Positions 24,751 through 37,270 of a DNA stretch of 64,000 nt are shown piece after piece. The notes under the pieces were generated by a model, which had not been told where the DNA came from, searched no databases, and saw only the letters and a program-made list of their open reading frames with translations. This DNA comes from Sanderia malayensis (Eukaryota; Cnidaria; Scyphozoa; Semaeostomeae; Pelagiidae). Position 1 is the first letter of the stretch; each line of letters begins with the position of its first letter. Where the stretch lies: NCBI GenBank assembly GCA_013076295.1, contig RQOL01000524.1, forward strand, positions 124,001-188,000, in the 5' to 3' direction. The position numbers and the translations under genes were made by a program.

Positions 24751-27700
24751 GAAACTGAAAGTGTATAACAATTTGTTCTCGCTGAATTGACATCGAATCA
24801 TGCGCAAATTGTGGGAATGAATCCTAATCTTGATTAGTGTAAGTTGCGGGAATAAAAATTGATTTTTGTTGGTGTAAATTGTGGAATGAAAGTTAATTTT
24901 TATTAGTGTAAATTGTGGGAATCAGTGTTATCATTTATTATTAAATAGAAGTAACTAAAAGTGTATAACAACTTGTTCTGGCAGAATTGACGTGGAATCA
25001 TGCGCAAATTGTGGGAATGAATCTAAATAAATTGTGGGAATGAATGTTAATATTACTCAAAAAAGTAACTACAAGTGTATAACAATTTGTTTTCGCTGAA
25101 TTGACATGGAATCGTGCGCAAATTGTGGAATGAATCCTAATTTTGATTAGTGTAAGTTGCGGGAATAAAAGTTATTTTTATTACTGTAAATTGTGGGAAG
25201 GAATGTTAATATTACTGAAAAAAGTAACTATAATGTATAACAATTTGTTCTGGCTGAATTGACGTGGAATCATGCGCAAATTGTGGGAATGAATGTTAAT
25301 TTTGATTAGTGTAAGTTGCGGGAATAAAAGTTGATTTTTATTGGTGTAAATTGTGGGAAAAATGTTAATATAACTGGAACAAGTAACTAAAAGTGTATAA
25401 CAATTTGTTCTCGCTGAATTGACATGTAATCATGCGCAAATTGTGGGAATGAATCCTAATTTTGATTAGTGTAAGTTGCGGGAAAAAAGTTAATTTTTAT
25501 TGGTGTAAATTGTGGGAATGAATGTTAATATAACTGGAACAAGTAACTAAAAGTGTATAACAATTTGTTCTCGCTGAATTGACACGGAATCATGCGCAAA
25601 TTGTGGGAATGAATCCTAGTTTTGATTAGTAAAAGTTTCGGGAATAAAAGTTAATTTTTTTTTGGTATAAATTGTGGGAGTGAATGTTATCTTTTATTAG
25701 TGTAAATTGTGGGAAGGAATGTTAAATTACTGAAAAAAATAACTATAATGTATAACAATTTGTTCTGGCTGAATTGACGTGGAATCATGCGCAAATTGTG
25801 GGAATGAATGTTAATTTTGATTAGTGTAAGTTGCGGGAATAAAAGTTGATTTTTATTGGTGTAAATTGTGGGAATAAATGTTAATATAACTGGAACAAGT
25901 AACTAAAGTGTATAACAATTTGTTCTCGCTGAATTGACATGTAATCATGCGCAAATTGTGGGAATGAATCCTAATTTTGATTAGTGTAAGTTGCGGGAAA
26001 AAAGTTATTTTTATTGGTGTAATTGTGGGAATGAATGTTAATATAACTGGAACAAGTAACTAAAAGTGTATAACAATTTGTTCTCGCTGAATTGACACGG
26101 AATCATGCGCAAATTGTGGGAATGAATCCTATTTTGATTAGTAAAAGTTGCGGGAATAAAAGTTAATTTTTATTGTATAAATTGTGGGAGTGAATGTTAT
26201 CTTTATTAGTGTAAATTGTGGGAAGGAATGTTAATATTACTGAAAAAGTAGCTATAATGTATAAAATTTGTTCTGGCTGAATTGACGTGGAATCATGCGC
26301 AAATTGTGGGAATGAATGTTAATTTTGATTAGTGTAAGTTGCGGGAATAAAAGTTGATTTTTATTGGTGTAAATTGTCGGAATGAATGTTAATATAACTG
26401 GAACAAGTAACTAAAAGAGTATAACAATTTGCTTTCGCTGATTTGACGTGGAATCATGCGCAAATTGTGGGAATGAATCCTAATTTTGATTAGTGTAAGT
26501 TGCGGGAAAAAAGTTAATTTTTATTGGTGTAAATTGTGGGAATGAATGTTAATATAACTGGAACAAGTAACTAAAAGTGTATAACAATTTGTTCTCGCTG
26601 AATTGACACGGAATCATGCGCAAATTGTGGAATGAATCCTAGTTTTGATTAGTAAAAGTTGCGGGAATAAAAGTTAATTTTTATTGGTATAAATTGTGGG
26701 AGTGAATGTTATCTTTATTAGTGTAAATTGTGGGAAGGAATGTTAATATTACTGAAAAAAGTAGCTATAATGTATAAAAATTTGTTCTGGCTGAATTGAC
26801 GTGGAATCATGCGCAAATTGTGGGAATGAATGTTAATTTTGATTAGTGTAAGTTGCGGGAATAAAAGTTGATTTTTATTGTGTGTAAATTGTCGGAATGA
26901 ATGTTAATATAACTGGAACAAGTAACTAAAAGAGTATAACAATTTGCTTTCGCTGATTTGACGTGGAATCATGCGCAAATTGTGGGAATGAATCCTAATT
27001 TTGATTAGTGTAAGTTTCGGGAAAAAAAGTTAATTTTTATGCTATAATTGTGGGAGTGAATGTTATCTTTTATTAGTGTAAATTGTGGGAAGGAATATTA
27101 ATATAATTGAAAAAAGTAACTAAATGTATAACAATTTGTTCTGGCTGAATTGACGTGGAATCATGCGCAAAGTGTGGGAATGAATCCAAATTTTGATTAG
27201 TGTAAGTTTCGGGAAAAAAAGTTAATTTTTATTGGTATAACTTATTGGAGTGAATGTTATCTTTTATTAGTGTAAATTGTGGGAATCAGTGTTATCATTT
27301 ATTAGTGTAAATAGAAGTAACTAAAAGTGTATAACAACTTGTTCTGGCAGAATTGACGTGGAATCATGCGCAAATTGTGGGCATGAATCAAATAAATTGT
27401 GGGAATGAATGTTAATATTACTCAAAAAAGTAACTACAAGTGTATAACAATTTGTTTTCGCTGAATTGACATGGAATCGTGCGCAAATTGTGGGAATGAA
27501 TCCTAATTTTGATTAGTGTAAGTTGCGGGAATAAAAGTTATTTTTTATTAGTGTAAACTGTGGGAATGAATGTTTATATAACTGAAAAAAGTAACTAAAA
27601 GTGTATAACAATTTGTTTTCGCTGAATTGACGTCGAATCATGCGCAAATTGTGGGAATGAATTTAATTTTGATTAGTGTAAGTTGCGGGAATAAAAGTTA

Positions 27701-28780
27701 TTTTTTATTACTGTAAATTGTGGAATGAATGTTTATATAACTGAAAAAAGTAACTAAAAGTGTATAACAATTTTTTTCGCTGAATTGACGTCGAATCATG
27801 CGCAAATTGTGGAATGAATCTTAATTTTGATTAGTGTAAGTTTCGGGAAAAAAGTTATTTTTCTTGTATAAATTGTGGGAATGAATGTCAATATAACTGG
27901 AACAAGTAACTAAAAGTGCATAACAATTTGTTTCGCTGAATTGACGTGTGTCATGGCAAATTGTGGGAATGAATGTTAATTTTGATTAGTATAAGTTGCG
28001 GGAATAAAAGTTGATAATTTTTTAAAATTGTGGGGAATGTGGTAACTAAAAGTTTTTGTTTTCGGGAAAATGAAAAAAAAGAGGTTTGAAAATTTTTTAT
28101 TAGTGTAAATTGTGGGAATCAGTGTTATCATTTATTAGTGTAAATAGAAGTAACTAAAAGTGTATAACAACTTGTTCTGGCAGAATTGACGTGGAATCAT
28201 GCGCAAATTGTGGGCATGAATCTAAATAAATTGTGGGAATGAATGTTAATATTACTCAAAAAAGTAACTACAAGTGTATAACAATTTGTTTTCGCTGAAT
28301 TGACATGGAATCGTGGGCAAATTGTGGGAATGAATCCTAATTTTGATTAGTGTAAGTTGCGGGAATAAAAGTTATTTTTTATTAGTGTAAACTGTGGGAA
28401 TGAATGTTTATATAACTGAAAAAAGTAACTAAAAGTGAATAACAATTTGTTTTCGCTGAATTGACGTCGAATCATGCGCAAATTGTGGGAATGAATTTAA
28501 TTTTGATTAGTGTAAGTTGCGGGAATAAAAGTTATTTTTTATTACTGTAAATTGTTTGAATGAATGTTTATATAACTGAAAAAAGTAACTAAAAGTGTAT
28601 AACAATTTGTTCTCGCTGAATTGACATGGAATCATGCGCAAATTGTGGGAATGAATCCTAATTTTGATTAGTGTAAGTTTCGGGAAAAAAAGTTAATTTT
28701 TATTGGTATAACTTATTGGAGTGAATGTTATCTTTTATTAGTGTAAATTGTGGGAATGAATGTTAATATTACTGAAAAAA
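24751..28780 (+). repeat. Block E higher-order unit 1 (4,030 bp, indel-rich)
   Basis: Cut at the variant 'gaaactgaaagtg', which lies at 24751, 28781, 32789 and 35373. It follows the order of unit 2 almost throughout. It carries many single-base losses, mostly in short runs (for example 'tgtggaatg' for 'tgtgggaatg', 'atctttattag', 'gtgtaattgtgg'), concentrated between about 25.1 and 28.0 kb. These end at the anomalous stretch 28018-28098. The loss pattern resembles consensus error more than normal satellite divergence. Confidence 0.82.
28018..28098. other. Scrambled, non-periodic stretch
   Basis: This is the longest stretch in the window that does not follow the satellite pattern. It sits between 'aagttgataa' and 'attagtgtaaattgtggg', where the matching units at 24026 and 32062 have an ordinary subrepeat. 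The interval there is 45 bases; here it is 89, a gain of 44. It contains fragments that look like pieces of the satellite ('gtggtaactaaaagtt', 'gttttcgggaaaatg', 'aggtttgaaaatttttt') in the wrong context. It lies at the end of an indel-rich zone. A misassembled or poorly resolved consensus join is the best reading; a genuine local rearrangement is possible. Confidence 0.75.
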
Positions 28781-31700
28781 GAAACTGAAAGTGTATAACA
28801 ATTTGTTCTCGCTGAATTGACATCGAATCATGCGCAAATTGTGGGAATGAATCCTAATCTTGATTAGTGTAAGTTGCGGGAATAAAAATTGATTTTTGTT
28901 GGTGTAAATTGTGGGAATGAAAGTTAATTTTTATTAGTGTAAATTGTGGGAATCAGTGTTATCATTTATTATTGTAAATAGAAGTAACTAAAAGTGTATA
29001 ACAACTTGTTCTGGCAGAATTGACGTGGAATCATGCGCAAATTGTGGGAATGAATCTAAATAAATTGTGGGAATGAATGTTAATATTACTCAAAAAAGTA
29101 ACTACAAGTGTATAACAATTTGTTTTCGCTGAATTGACATGGAATCGTGCGCAAATTGTGGGAATGAATCCTAATTTTGATTAGTGTAAGTTGCGGGAAT
29201 AAAAGTTATTTTTTATTACTGTAAATTGTGGGAAGGAATGTTAATATTACTGAAAAAAGTAACTATAATGTATAACAATTTGTTCTGGCTGAATTGACGT
29301 GGAATCATGCGCAAATTGTGGGAATGAATGTTAATTTTGATTAGTGTAAGTTGCGGGAATAAAAGTTGATTTTTATTGGTGTAAATTGTGGGAATAAATG
29401 TTAATATAACTGGAACAAGTAACTAAAAGTGTATAACAATTTGTTCTCGCTGAATTGACATGTAATCATGCGCAAATTGTGGGAATGAATCCTAATTTTG
29501 ATTAGTGTAAGTTGCGGGAAAAAAGTTAATTTTTATTGGTGTAAATTGTGGGAATGAATGTTAATATAACTGGAACAAGTAACTAAAAGTGTATAACAAT
29601 TTGTTCTCGCTGAATTGACACGGAATCATGCGCAAATTGTGGGAATGAATCCTAGTTTTGATTAGTAAAAGTTTCGGGAATAAAAGTTAATTTTTCTTGG
29701 TATAAATTGTGGGAGTGAATGTTATCTTTTATTAGTGTAAATTGTGGGAAGGAATGTTAATATTACTGAAAAAAATAACTATAATGTATAACAATTTGTT
29801 CTGGCTGAATTGACGTGGAATCATGCGCAAATTGTGGGAATGAATGTTAATTTTGATTAGTGTAAGTTGCGGGAATAAAAGTTGATTTTTATTGGTGTAA
29901 ATTGTGGAATAAATGTTAATATAACTGGAACAAGTAACTAAAAGTGTATAACAATTTGTTCTCGCTGAATTGACATGTAATCATGCGCAAATTGTGGGAA
30001 TGAATCCTAATTTTGATTAGTGTAAGTTGCGGGAAAAAAGTTAATTTTTATTGGTGTAAATTGTGGGAATGAATGTTAATATAACTGGAACAAGTAACTA
30101 AAAGTGTATAACAATTTGTTCTCGCTGAATTGACACGGAATCATGCGCAAATTGTGGGAATGAATCCTAGTTTTGATTAGTAAAAGTTGCGGGAATAAAA
30201 GTTAATTTTTATTGGTATAAATTGTGGGAGTGAATGTTATCTTTATTAGTGTAAATTGTGGGAAGGAATGTTAATATTACTGAAAAAGTAGCTATAATGT
30301 ATAAAATTTGTTCTGGCTGAATTGACGTGGAATCATGCGCAAATTGTGGGAATGAATGTTAATTTTGATTAGTGTAAGTTGCGGGAATAAAAGTTGATTT
30401 TTATTGGTGTAAATTGTCGGAATGAATGTTAATATAACTGGAACAAGTAACTAAAAGAGTATAACAATTTGCTTTCGCTGATTTGACGTGGAATCATGCG
30501 CAAATTGTGGGAATGAATCCTAATTTTGATTAGTGTAAGTTGCGGGAAAAAAGTTAATTTTTATTGGTGTAAATTGTGGGAATGAATGTTAATATAACTG
30601 GAACAAGTAACTAAAAGTGTATAACAATTTGTTCTCGCTGAATTGACACGGAATCATGCGCAAATTGTGGGAATGAATCCTAGTTTTGATTAGTAAAAGT
30701 TGCGGGAATAAAAGTTAATTTTTATTGGTATAAATTGTGGGAGTGAATGTTATCTTTTATTAGTGTAAATTGTGGGAAGGAATGTTAATATTACTGAAAA
30801 AAGTAGCTATAATGTATAAAAATTTGTTCTGGCTGAATTGACGTGGAATCATGCGCAAATTGTGGGAATGAATGTTAATTTTGATTAGTGTAAGTTGCGG
30901 GAATAAAAGTTGATTTTTATTGGTGTAAATTGTCGGAATGAATGTTAATATAACTGGAACAAGTAACTAAAAGAGTATAACAATTTGCTTTCGCTGATTT
31001 GACGTGGAATCATGCGCAAATTGTGGGAATGAATCCTAATTTTGATTAGTGTAAGTTTCGGGAAAAAAAGTTAATTTTTATTGCTATAAATTGTGGGAGT
31101 GAATGTTATCTTTTATTAGTGTAAATTGTGGGAAGGAATATTAATATAATTGAAAAAAGTAACTATAATGTATAACAATTTGTTCTGGCTGAATTGACGT
31201 GGAATCATGCGCAAAGTGTGGGAATGAATCCAAATTTTGATTAGTGTAAGTTTCGGGAAAAAAAGTTAATTTTTATTGTATAACTTATTGGAGTGAATGT
31301 TATCTTTTATTAGTGTAAATTGTGGGAATCAGTGTTATCATTTATTAGTGTAAATAGAAGTAACTAAAAGTGTATAACAACTTGTTCTGCAGAATTGACG
31401 TGGAATCATGCGCAAATTGTGGGCATGAATCTAAATAAATTGTGGGAATGAATGTTAATATTACTCAAAAAAGTAACTACAAGTGTTATAACAATTTGTT
31501 TTCGCTGAATTGACATGGAATCGTGCGCAAATTGTGGGAATGAATCCTAATTTTGATTAGTGTAAGTTGCGGGAATAAAAGTTATTTTTTATTAGTGTAA
31601 ACTGTGGGAATGAATGTTTATATAACTGAAAAAAGTAACTAAAAGTGTATAACAATTTGTTTTCGCTGAATTGACGTCGAATCATGCGCAAATTGTGGAA

Positions 31701-32788
31701 TGAATTTAATTTTGATTAGTGTAAGTTGCGGGAATAAAAGTTATTTTTTATTACTGTAAATTGTGGGAATGAATGTTTATATAACTGAAAAAAGTAACTA
31801 AAAGTGTATAACAATTTGTTTTCGCTGAATTGACGTCGAATCATGCGCAAATTGTGGGAATGAATCTTAATTTTGATTAGTGTAAGTTTCGGGAAAAAAA
31901 GTTAATTTTTCTTGGTATAAATTGTGGGAATGAATGTCAATATAACTGGAACAAGTAACTAAAAGTGCATAACAATTTGTTTTCGCTGAATTGACGTGGT
32001 GTCATGGGCAAATTGTGGGAATGAATGTTAATTTTGATTAGTATAAGTTGCGGGAATAAAAGTTGATAATTATTGGTGTAAATTGTGGGAATGAAAGTTG
32101 ATTTTTATTACTGTAAATTGTGGGAATCAGTGTTATCATTTATTAGTGTAAATAGAAGTAACTAAAAGTGTATAACAACTTGTTCTGGCAGAATTGACGT
32201 GGAATCATGCGCAAATTGTGGGCATGAATCTAAATAAATTGTGGGAATGAATGTTAATATTACTCAAAAAAGTAACTACAAGTGTATAACAATTTGTTTT
32301 CGCTGAATTGACATGGAATCGTGGGCAAATTGTGGGAATGAATCCTAATTTTGATTAGTGTAAGTTGCGGGAATAAAAGTTATTTTTTATTAGTGTAAAC
32401 TGTGGGAATGAATGTTTATATAACTGAAAAAAGTAACTAAAAGTGAATAACAATTTGTTTTCGCTGAATTGACGTCGAATCATGCGCAAATTGTGGGAAT
32501 GAATTTAATTTTGATTAGTGTAAGTTGCGGGAATAAAAGTTATTTTTTATTACTGTAAATTGTTTGAATGAATGTTTATATAACTGAAAAAAGTAACTAA
32601 AAGTGTATAACAATTTGTTCTCGCTGAATTGACATGGAATCATGCGCAAATTGTGGGAATGAATCCTAATTTTGATTAGTGTAAGTTTCGGGAAAAAAAG
32701 TTAATTTTTATTGGTATAACTTATTGGAGTGAATGTTATCTTTTATTAGTGTAAATTGTGGGAATGAATGTTAATATTACTGAAAAAA
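28781..32788 (+). repeat. Block E higher-order unit 2 (4,008 bp)
   Basis: The cleanest full unit of block E and a good reference for the family. The 'gacatgtaatcatgcg' pair is at 29457 and 29972, 515 bases apart. The unit then runs through 'actataatg' cores, the truncated 'gtgtaaatagaagtaac' cores, and 'gttgataattattgg' near 32062. A few single-base losses, for example near 30240-30300, are shared with unit 1, so those at least were copied or derive from the same template. Confidence 0.82.
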
Positions 32789-35372
32789 GAAACTGAAAGT
32801 GTATAACAATTTGTTCTCGCTGAATTGACATCGAATCATGCGCAAATTGTGGGAATGAATCCTAATCTTGATTAGTGTAAGTTGCGGGAATAAAAATTGA
32901 TTTTTGTTGGTGTAAATTGTGGGAATGAAAGTTAATTTTATTAGTGTAAATTGTGGAATCAGTGTTATCATTTATTATTGTAAATAGAAGTAACTAAAAG
33001 TGTATAACAACTTGTTCTGGCAGAATTGACGTGGAATCATGCGCAAATTGTGGGAATGAATCTAAATAAATTGTGGGAATGAATGTTAATATTACTCAAA
33101 AAAGTAACTACAAGTGTATAACAATTTGTTTTCGCTGAATTGACATGGAATCGTGCGCAAATTGTGGGAATGAATCCTAATTTTGATTAGTGTAAGTTGC
33201 GGGAATAAAAGTTATTTTTTATTACTGTAAATTGTGGGAAGGAATGTTAATATTACTGAAAAAAGTAACTATAATGTATAACAATTTGTTCTGGCTGAAT
33301 TGACATGGAATCATGCGCAAATTGTGGGAATGAATGTTAATTTTGATTAGTGTAAGTTGCGGGAATAAAAGTTGATTTTTATTGGTGTAAATTGTGGAAT
33401 AAATGTTAATATAACTGGAACAAGTAACTAAAAGTATAACAATTTGTTCTCGCTGAATTGACATGGAATCATGCGCAAATTGTGGGAATGAATCCTAATT
33501 TTGATTAGTGTAAGTTGCGGGAAAAAAGTTAATTTTATTGGTGTAAATTGTGGGAATGAATGTTAATATAACTGGAACAAGTAACTAAAAGTGTATAACA
33601 ATTTGTTCTCGCTGAATTGACACGGAATCATGCGCAAATTGTGGGAATGAATCCTAGTTTTGGTTAGTAAAAGTTGCGGGAATAAAAGTTAATTTTTATT
33701 GGTATAAATTGTGGGAGTGAATGTTATCTTTTATTAGTGTAAATTGTGGAAGGAATGTTAATATTACTGAAAAAAGTAGCTATAATGTATAACAATTTGT
33801 TCTGGCTGAATTGACGTGGAATCATGCGCAAATTGTGGGAATGAATGTTAATTTTGATTAGTGTAAGTTGCGGGAATAAAAGTTGATTTTTATTGGTGTA
33901 AATTGTCGGAATGAATGTTAATATAACTGGAACAAGTAACTAAAAGAGTATAACAATTTGCTTTCGCTGATTTGACGTGGAATCATGCGCAAATTGTGGA
34001 ATGAATCCTAATTTTGATTAGTGTAAGTTTCGGGAAAAAAAGTTAATTTTTATTGCTATAAATTGTGGGAGTGAATGTTATCTTTTATTAGTGTAAATTG
34101 TGGAAGGAATATTAATATAATTGAAAAAAGTAACTATAATGTATAATAATTTGTTCTGGCTAATTGACGTGGAATCATGCGCAAATGTGGGAATGAATCC
34201 AAATTTTGATTAGTGTAAGTTTCGGGAAAAAAAATTAATTTTTCTTGGTATAAATTGTGGGAGTGAATGTTATCTTTAATTAGTGTAAATTGTGGGAAGG
34301 AATGTTAATATTACTGAAAAAAGTAACTATAATGTATAACAATTTGTTTTGCTGAATTGACGTGGAATCATGCGCAAATTGTGGAATGAATGTTAATTTT
34401 GATTAGTGTAAGTTCGGGAATAAAGTTGATTTTTATTGGTGTAAATTGTGGGAATAAATGTTAATATAACTGGAACAAGTAACTAAAAGTGTATAACAAT
34501 TTTTCTCGCTGAATTGACTTGAATCATGCGCAATTGTGGAATGAATCCTAATTTTTATAGTGTAAGTTGCGGGAAAAAGTTAATTTTTATTGGTGTAAAT
34601 TTGTGGAATGAATGTTAATATAACTGGAACAAGTAACTAAAGTGTATAACAATTTGTTCTCGCTGAATTGACACGAATCATGCGCAAATTGTGGAATGAA
34701 TCCTAGTTTTGATTAGTGAAAGTTGCGGAATAAAAGTTAATTTTTATTGGTATAAATTGTGGGAGTGAATGTTATCTTTTATTAGTGTAAGTGTGGGAAG
34801 GAATGTTAATATTACTGAAAAAAGTAGCTATAATGTATAAACAATTTGTTCTGGCTGAATTGACGTGGAATCATGCGCAAATTGTGGGAATGAATGTTAA
34901 TTTTGATTAGTGTAAATTGCGGGATAAAAGTTGATTTTATTGGTGTAAATTGTCGGAATGAATGTTAATATAACTGGAACAAGTAACTAAAAGAGTTATA
35001 ACCAATTTGCTTTCGCTGATTTGACGTGGAATCATGCGCAAATTGTGGGAATGAATCCTAATTTTGATTAGTGTAGTTTCGGGAAAAAAAGTTAATTTTT
35101 ATTGCTATAATGGTGGGAGTGAATGTTATCTTTTATTAGTGTAAATTGTCGGAAGGAATGTTAATATAATTGAAAAAAGTAACTATAATGTATAACAATT
35201 TGTTCTGGCTGAATTGACGTGGAATCATGCGCAAAGTGTGGGAATGAATCCAAATTTTGATTAGTGTAAGTTTCGGGAAAAAAAGTTAATTTTTATTGGT
35301 ATAACTTATTGGAGTGAATGTTATCTTTTATTAGTGTAAATTGTGGGAATGAATGTTAATATTACTGAAAAA
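32789..35372 (+). repeat. Block E higher-order unit 3, shortened (2,584 bp)
   Basis: It starts like units 1 and 2 but lacks one of the two roughly 515-base segments around 'gacatg(t/g)aatcatgcg' and most of the distal third of the unit. Beyond about 33.4 kb it is rich in single-base gains and losses such as 'gttataaccaatttgc' near 34997 and 'gcgcaattgtggaatg' near 34528. The small minus-strand frames at 32777-32971 and 33222-33464 are repeat by-products. Confidence 0.75.
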
Positions 35373-37270
35373 GAAACTGAAAGTGTATAACAATTTGTTC
35401 TCGCTGAATTGACATCGAATCATGCGCAAATTGTGGGAATGAATCCTAATCTTGATTAGTGTATGTTGCGGGAATAAAAATTGATTTTTATTGGTGTAAT
35501 TGTGGAATGAAAGTTAATTTTATTAGTGTAAATTGTGGGAATCAGTGTTATCATTTATTATTGTAATAGAAGTAACTAAAGTGTATAACAACTTGTTCTG
35601 GCAGAATTGACGTGGATCATGCGCAAATTGTGGGAATGAATCTAAATAAATTGTGGGAATGAATGTTAATATACTCAAAAAGTAACTACAAGTGTATAAC
35701 AATTTGTTTTCGCTGAATTGACATGGAATCGTGCGCAATTGTGGGAATGAATCCTAATTTTGATTAGTGTAAGTTGCGGGAATAAAAGTTATTTTTTATT
35801 ACTGTAAATTGTGGGAAGGAATGTTAATATTACTGAAAAAAAGTAACTATAATGTATAACAATTTGGTTCTGGCTGAATTGACATGGAATCATGCGCAAA
35901 TTGTGGAATGAATGTTAATTTTGATTAGTGTAAGTTGCGGGAATAAAAGTTGATTTTTATTGGTGTAAATTGTGGAATAAATGTTAATATAACTGGAACA
36001 AGTAACTAAAAGTGTATAACAATTTGTTCTCGCTGAATTGACATGGAATCATGCGCAAATTGTGGGAATGAATCCTAATTTTGATTAGTGTAAGTTGCGG
36101 GAAAAAAGTTAATTTTTATTGGTGTAAATTGTGGAATGATGTTAATATAACTGGAACAAGTAACTAAAAGTGTTATAACAATTTGTTCTCGCTGAATTGA
36201 CACGGAATCATGCGCAAATTGTGGGAATGAATCCTAGTTTTGATTAGTAAAAGTTGCGGGAATAAAAGTTATTTTTACTGGTATAAATTGGGGAGTGAAT
36301 GTTATCTTTTATTAGTGTAAATTGTGGGAAGGAATGTTAATATTACTGAAAAAGTAGCTATAATGTATAACAATTTGTTCTGGCTGAATTGACGTGGAAT
36401 CATGCGCAAATTGTGGGAATGAATGTTAATTTTGATTAGTGTAAGTTGCGGGAATAAAAGTTGATTTTTATTGGTGTAAATTGTCGGAATGAATGTTAAT
36501 ATAACTGGAACAAGTAACTAAAGAGTATAACAATTTGCTTTCGCTGATTTGACGTGGAATCATGCGCAAATTGTGGGAATGAATCCTAATTTTGATTAGT
36601 GTAAGTTTCGGGAAAAAAGTTAATTTTTATTGCTATAAATTGTGGGAGTGAATGTTATCTTTTATTAGTGTAAATTGTGGGAAGGAATATTAATATAATT
36701 GAAAAAAGTAACTATAATGTATAATAATTTGTTCTGGCTAAATTGACGTGGAATCATGCGCAAAGTGTGGGAATGAATCCAAATTTTGATTAGTGTAAGT
36801 TTCGGAAAAAAAAGTTAATTTTTATTGGTATAACTTATTGGAGTGAATGTTATCTTTTATTAGTGTAAATTGTGGGAATGAATGTTAATATTACTGAAAA
36901 AAGTAACTGAAAGTGTATAACAATTTGTTCTCGCTGAATTGACATCGAATCATGCACAAATTGTGGGAATGAATCCTAATCTTGATTAGTGTAAGTTGCA
37001 GGAATAAAAATTGATTTTTATTAGTGTAAATTGTGGGAATGAAAGTTAATTTTTATTAGTTTAAATTGTGGGAATCAGTGTTATCATTTATTAGTGTAAA
37101 TAGAAGTAACTAAAAGTGTATAACAACTTGTTCTGGCAGAATTGACGTGGAATCATGCGCAAATTGTGGGAAAGAATCTAAATAAATTGTGGGAATGAAT
37201 GTTAATATTACTCAAAAAAGTAACTACAAGTGTATAACAATTTGTTTTCGCTGAATTGACATGGAGTCAT
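35373..37270 (+). repeat. Block E unit 4, shortened, and block E tail
   Basis: From 35373 the unit 3 pattern repeats and then closes early at 36903, where the equivalent marker reads 'gtaactgaaagtg', 1,530 bases on. The rest to about 37270 is the beginning of another unit before the pattern switches to block B' monomers. Indels stay frequent to about 36.36 kb and then become rare. The minus-strand frame at 35523-35738 is not a gene. Confidence 0.7.

Noticed and set aside
28018..28098. A small mobile element insertion.
   Set aside because: There are no terminal inverted repeats, no target-site duplication and no non-satellite sequence of useful length. The pieces resemble rearranged satellite.
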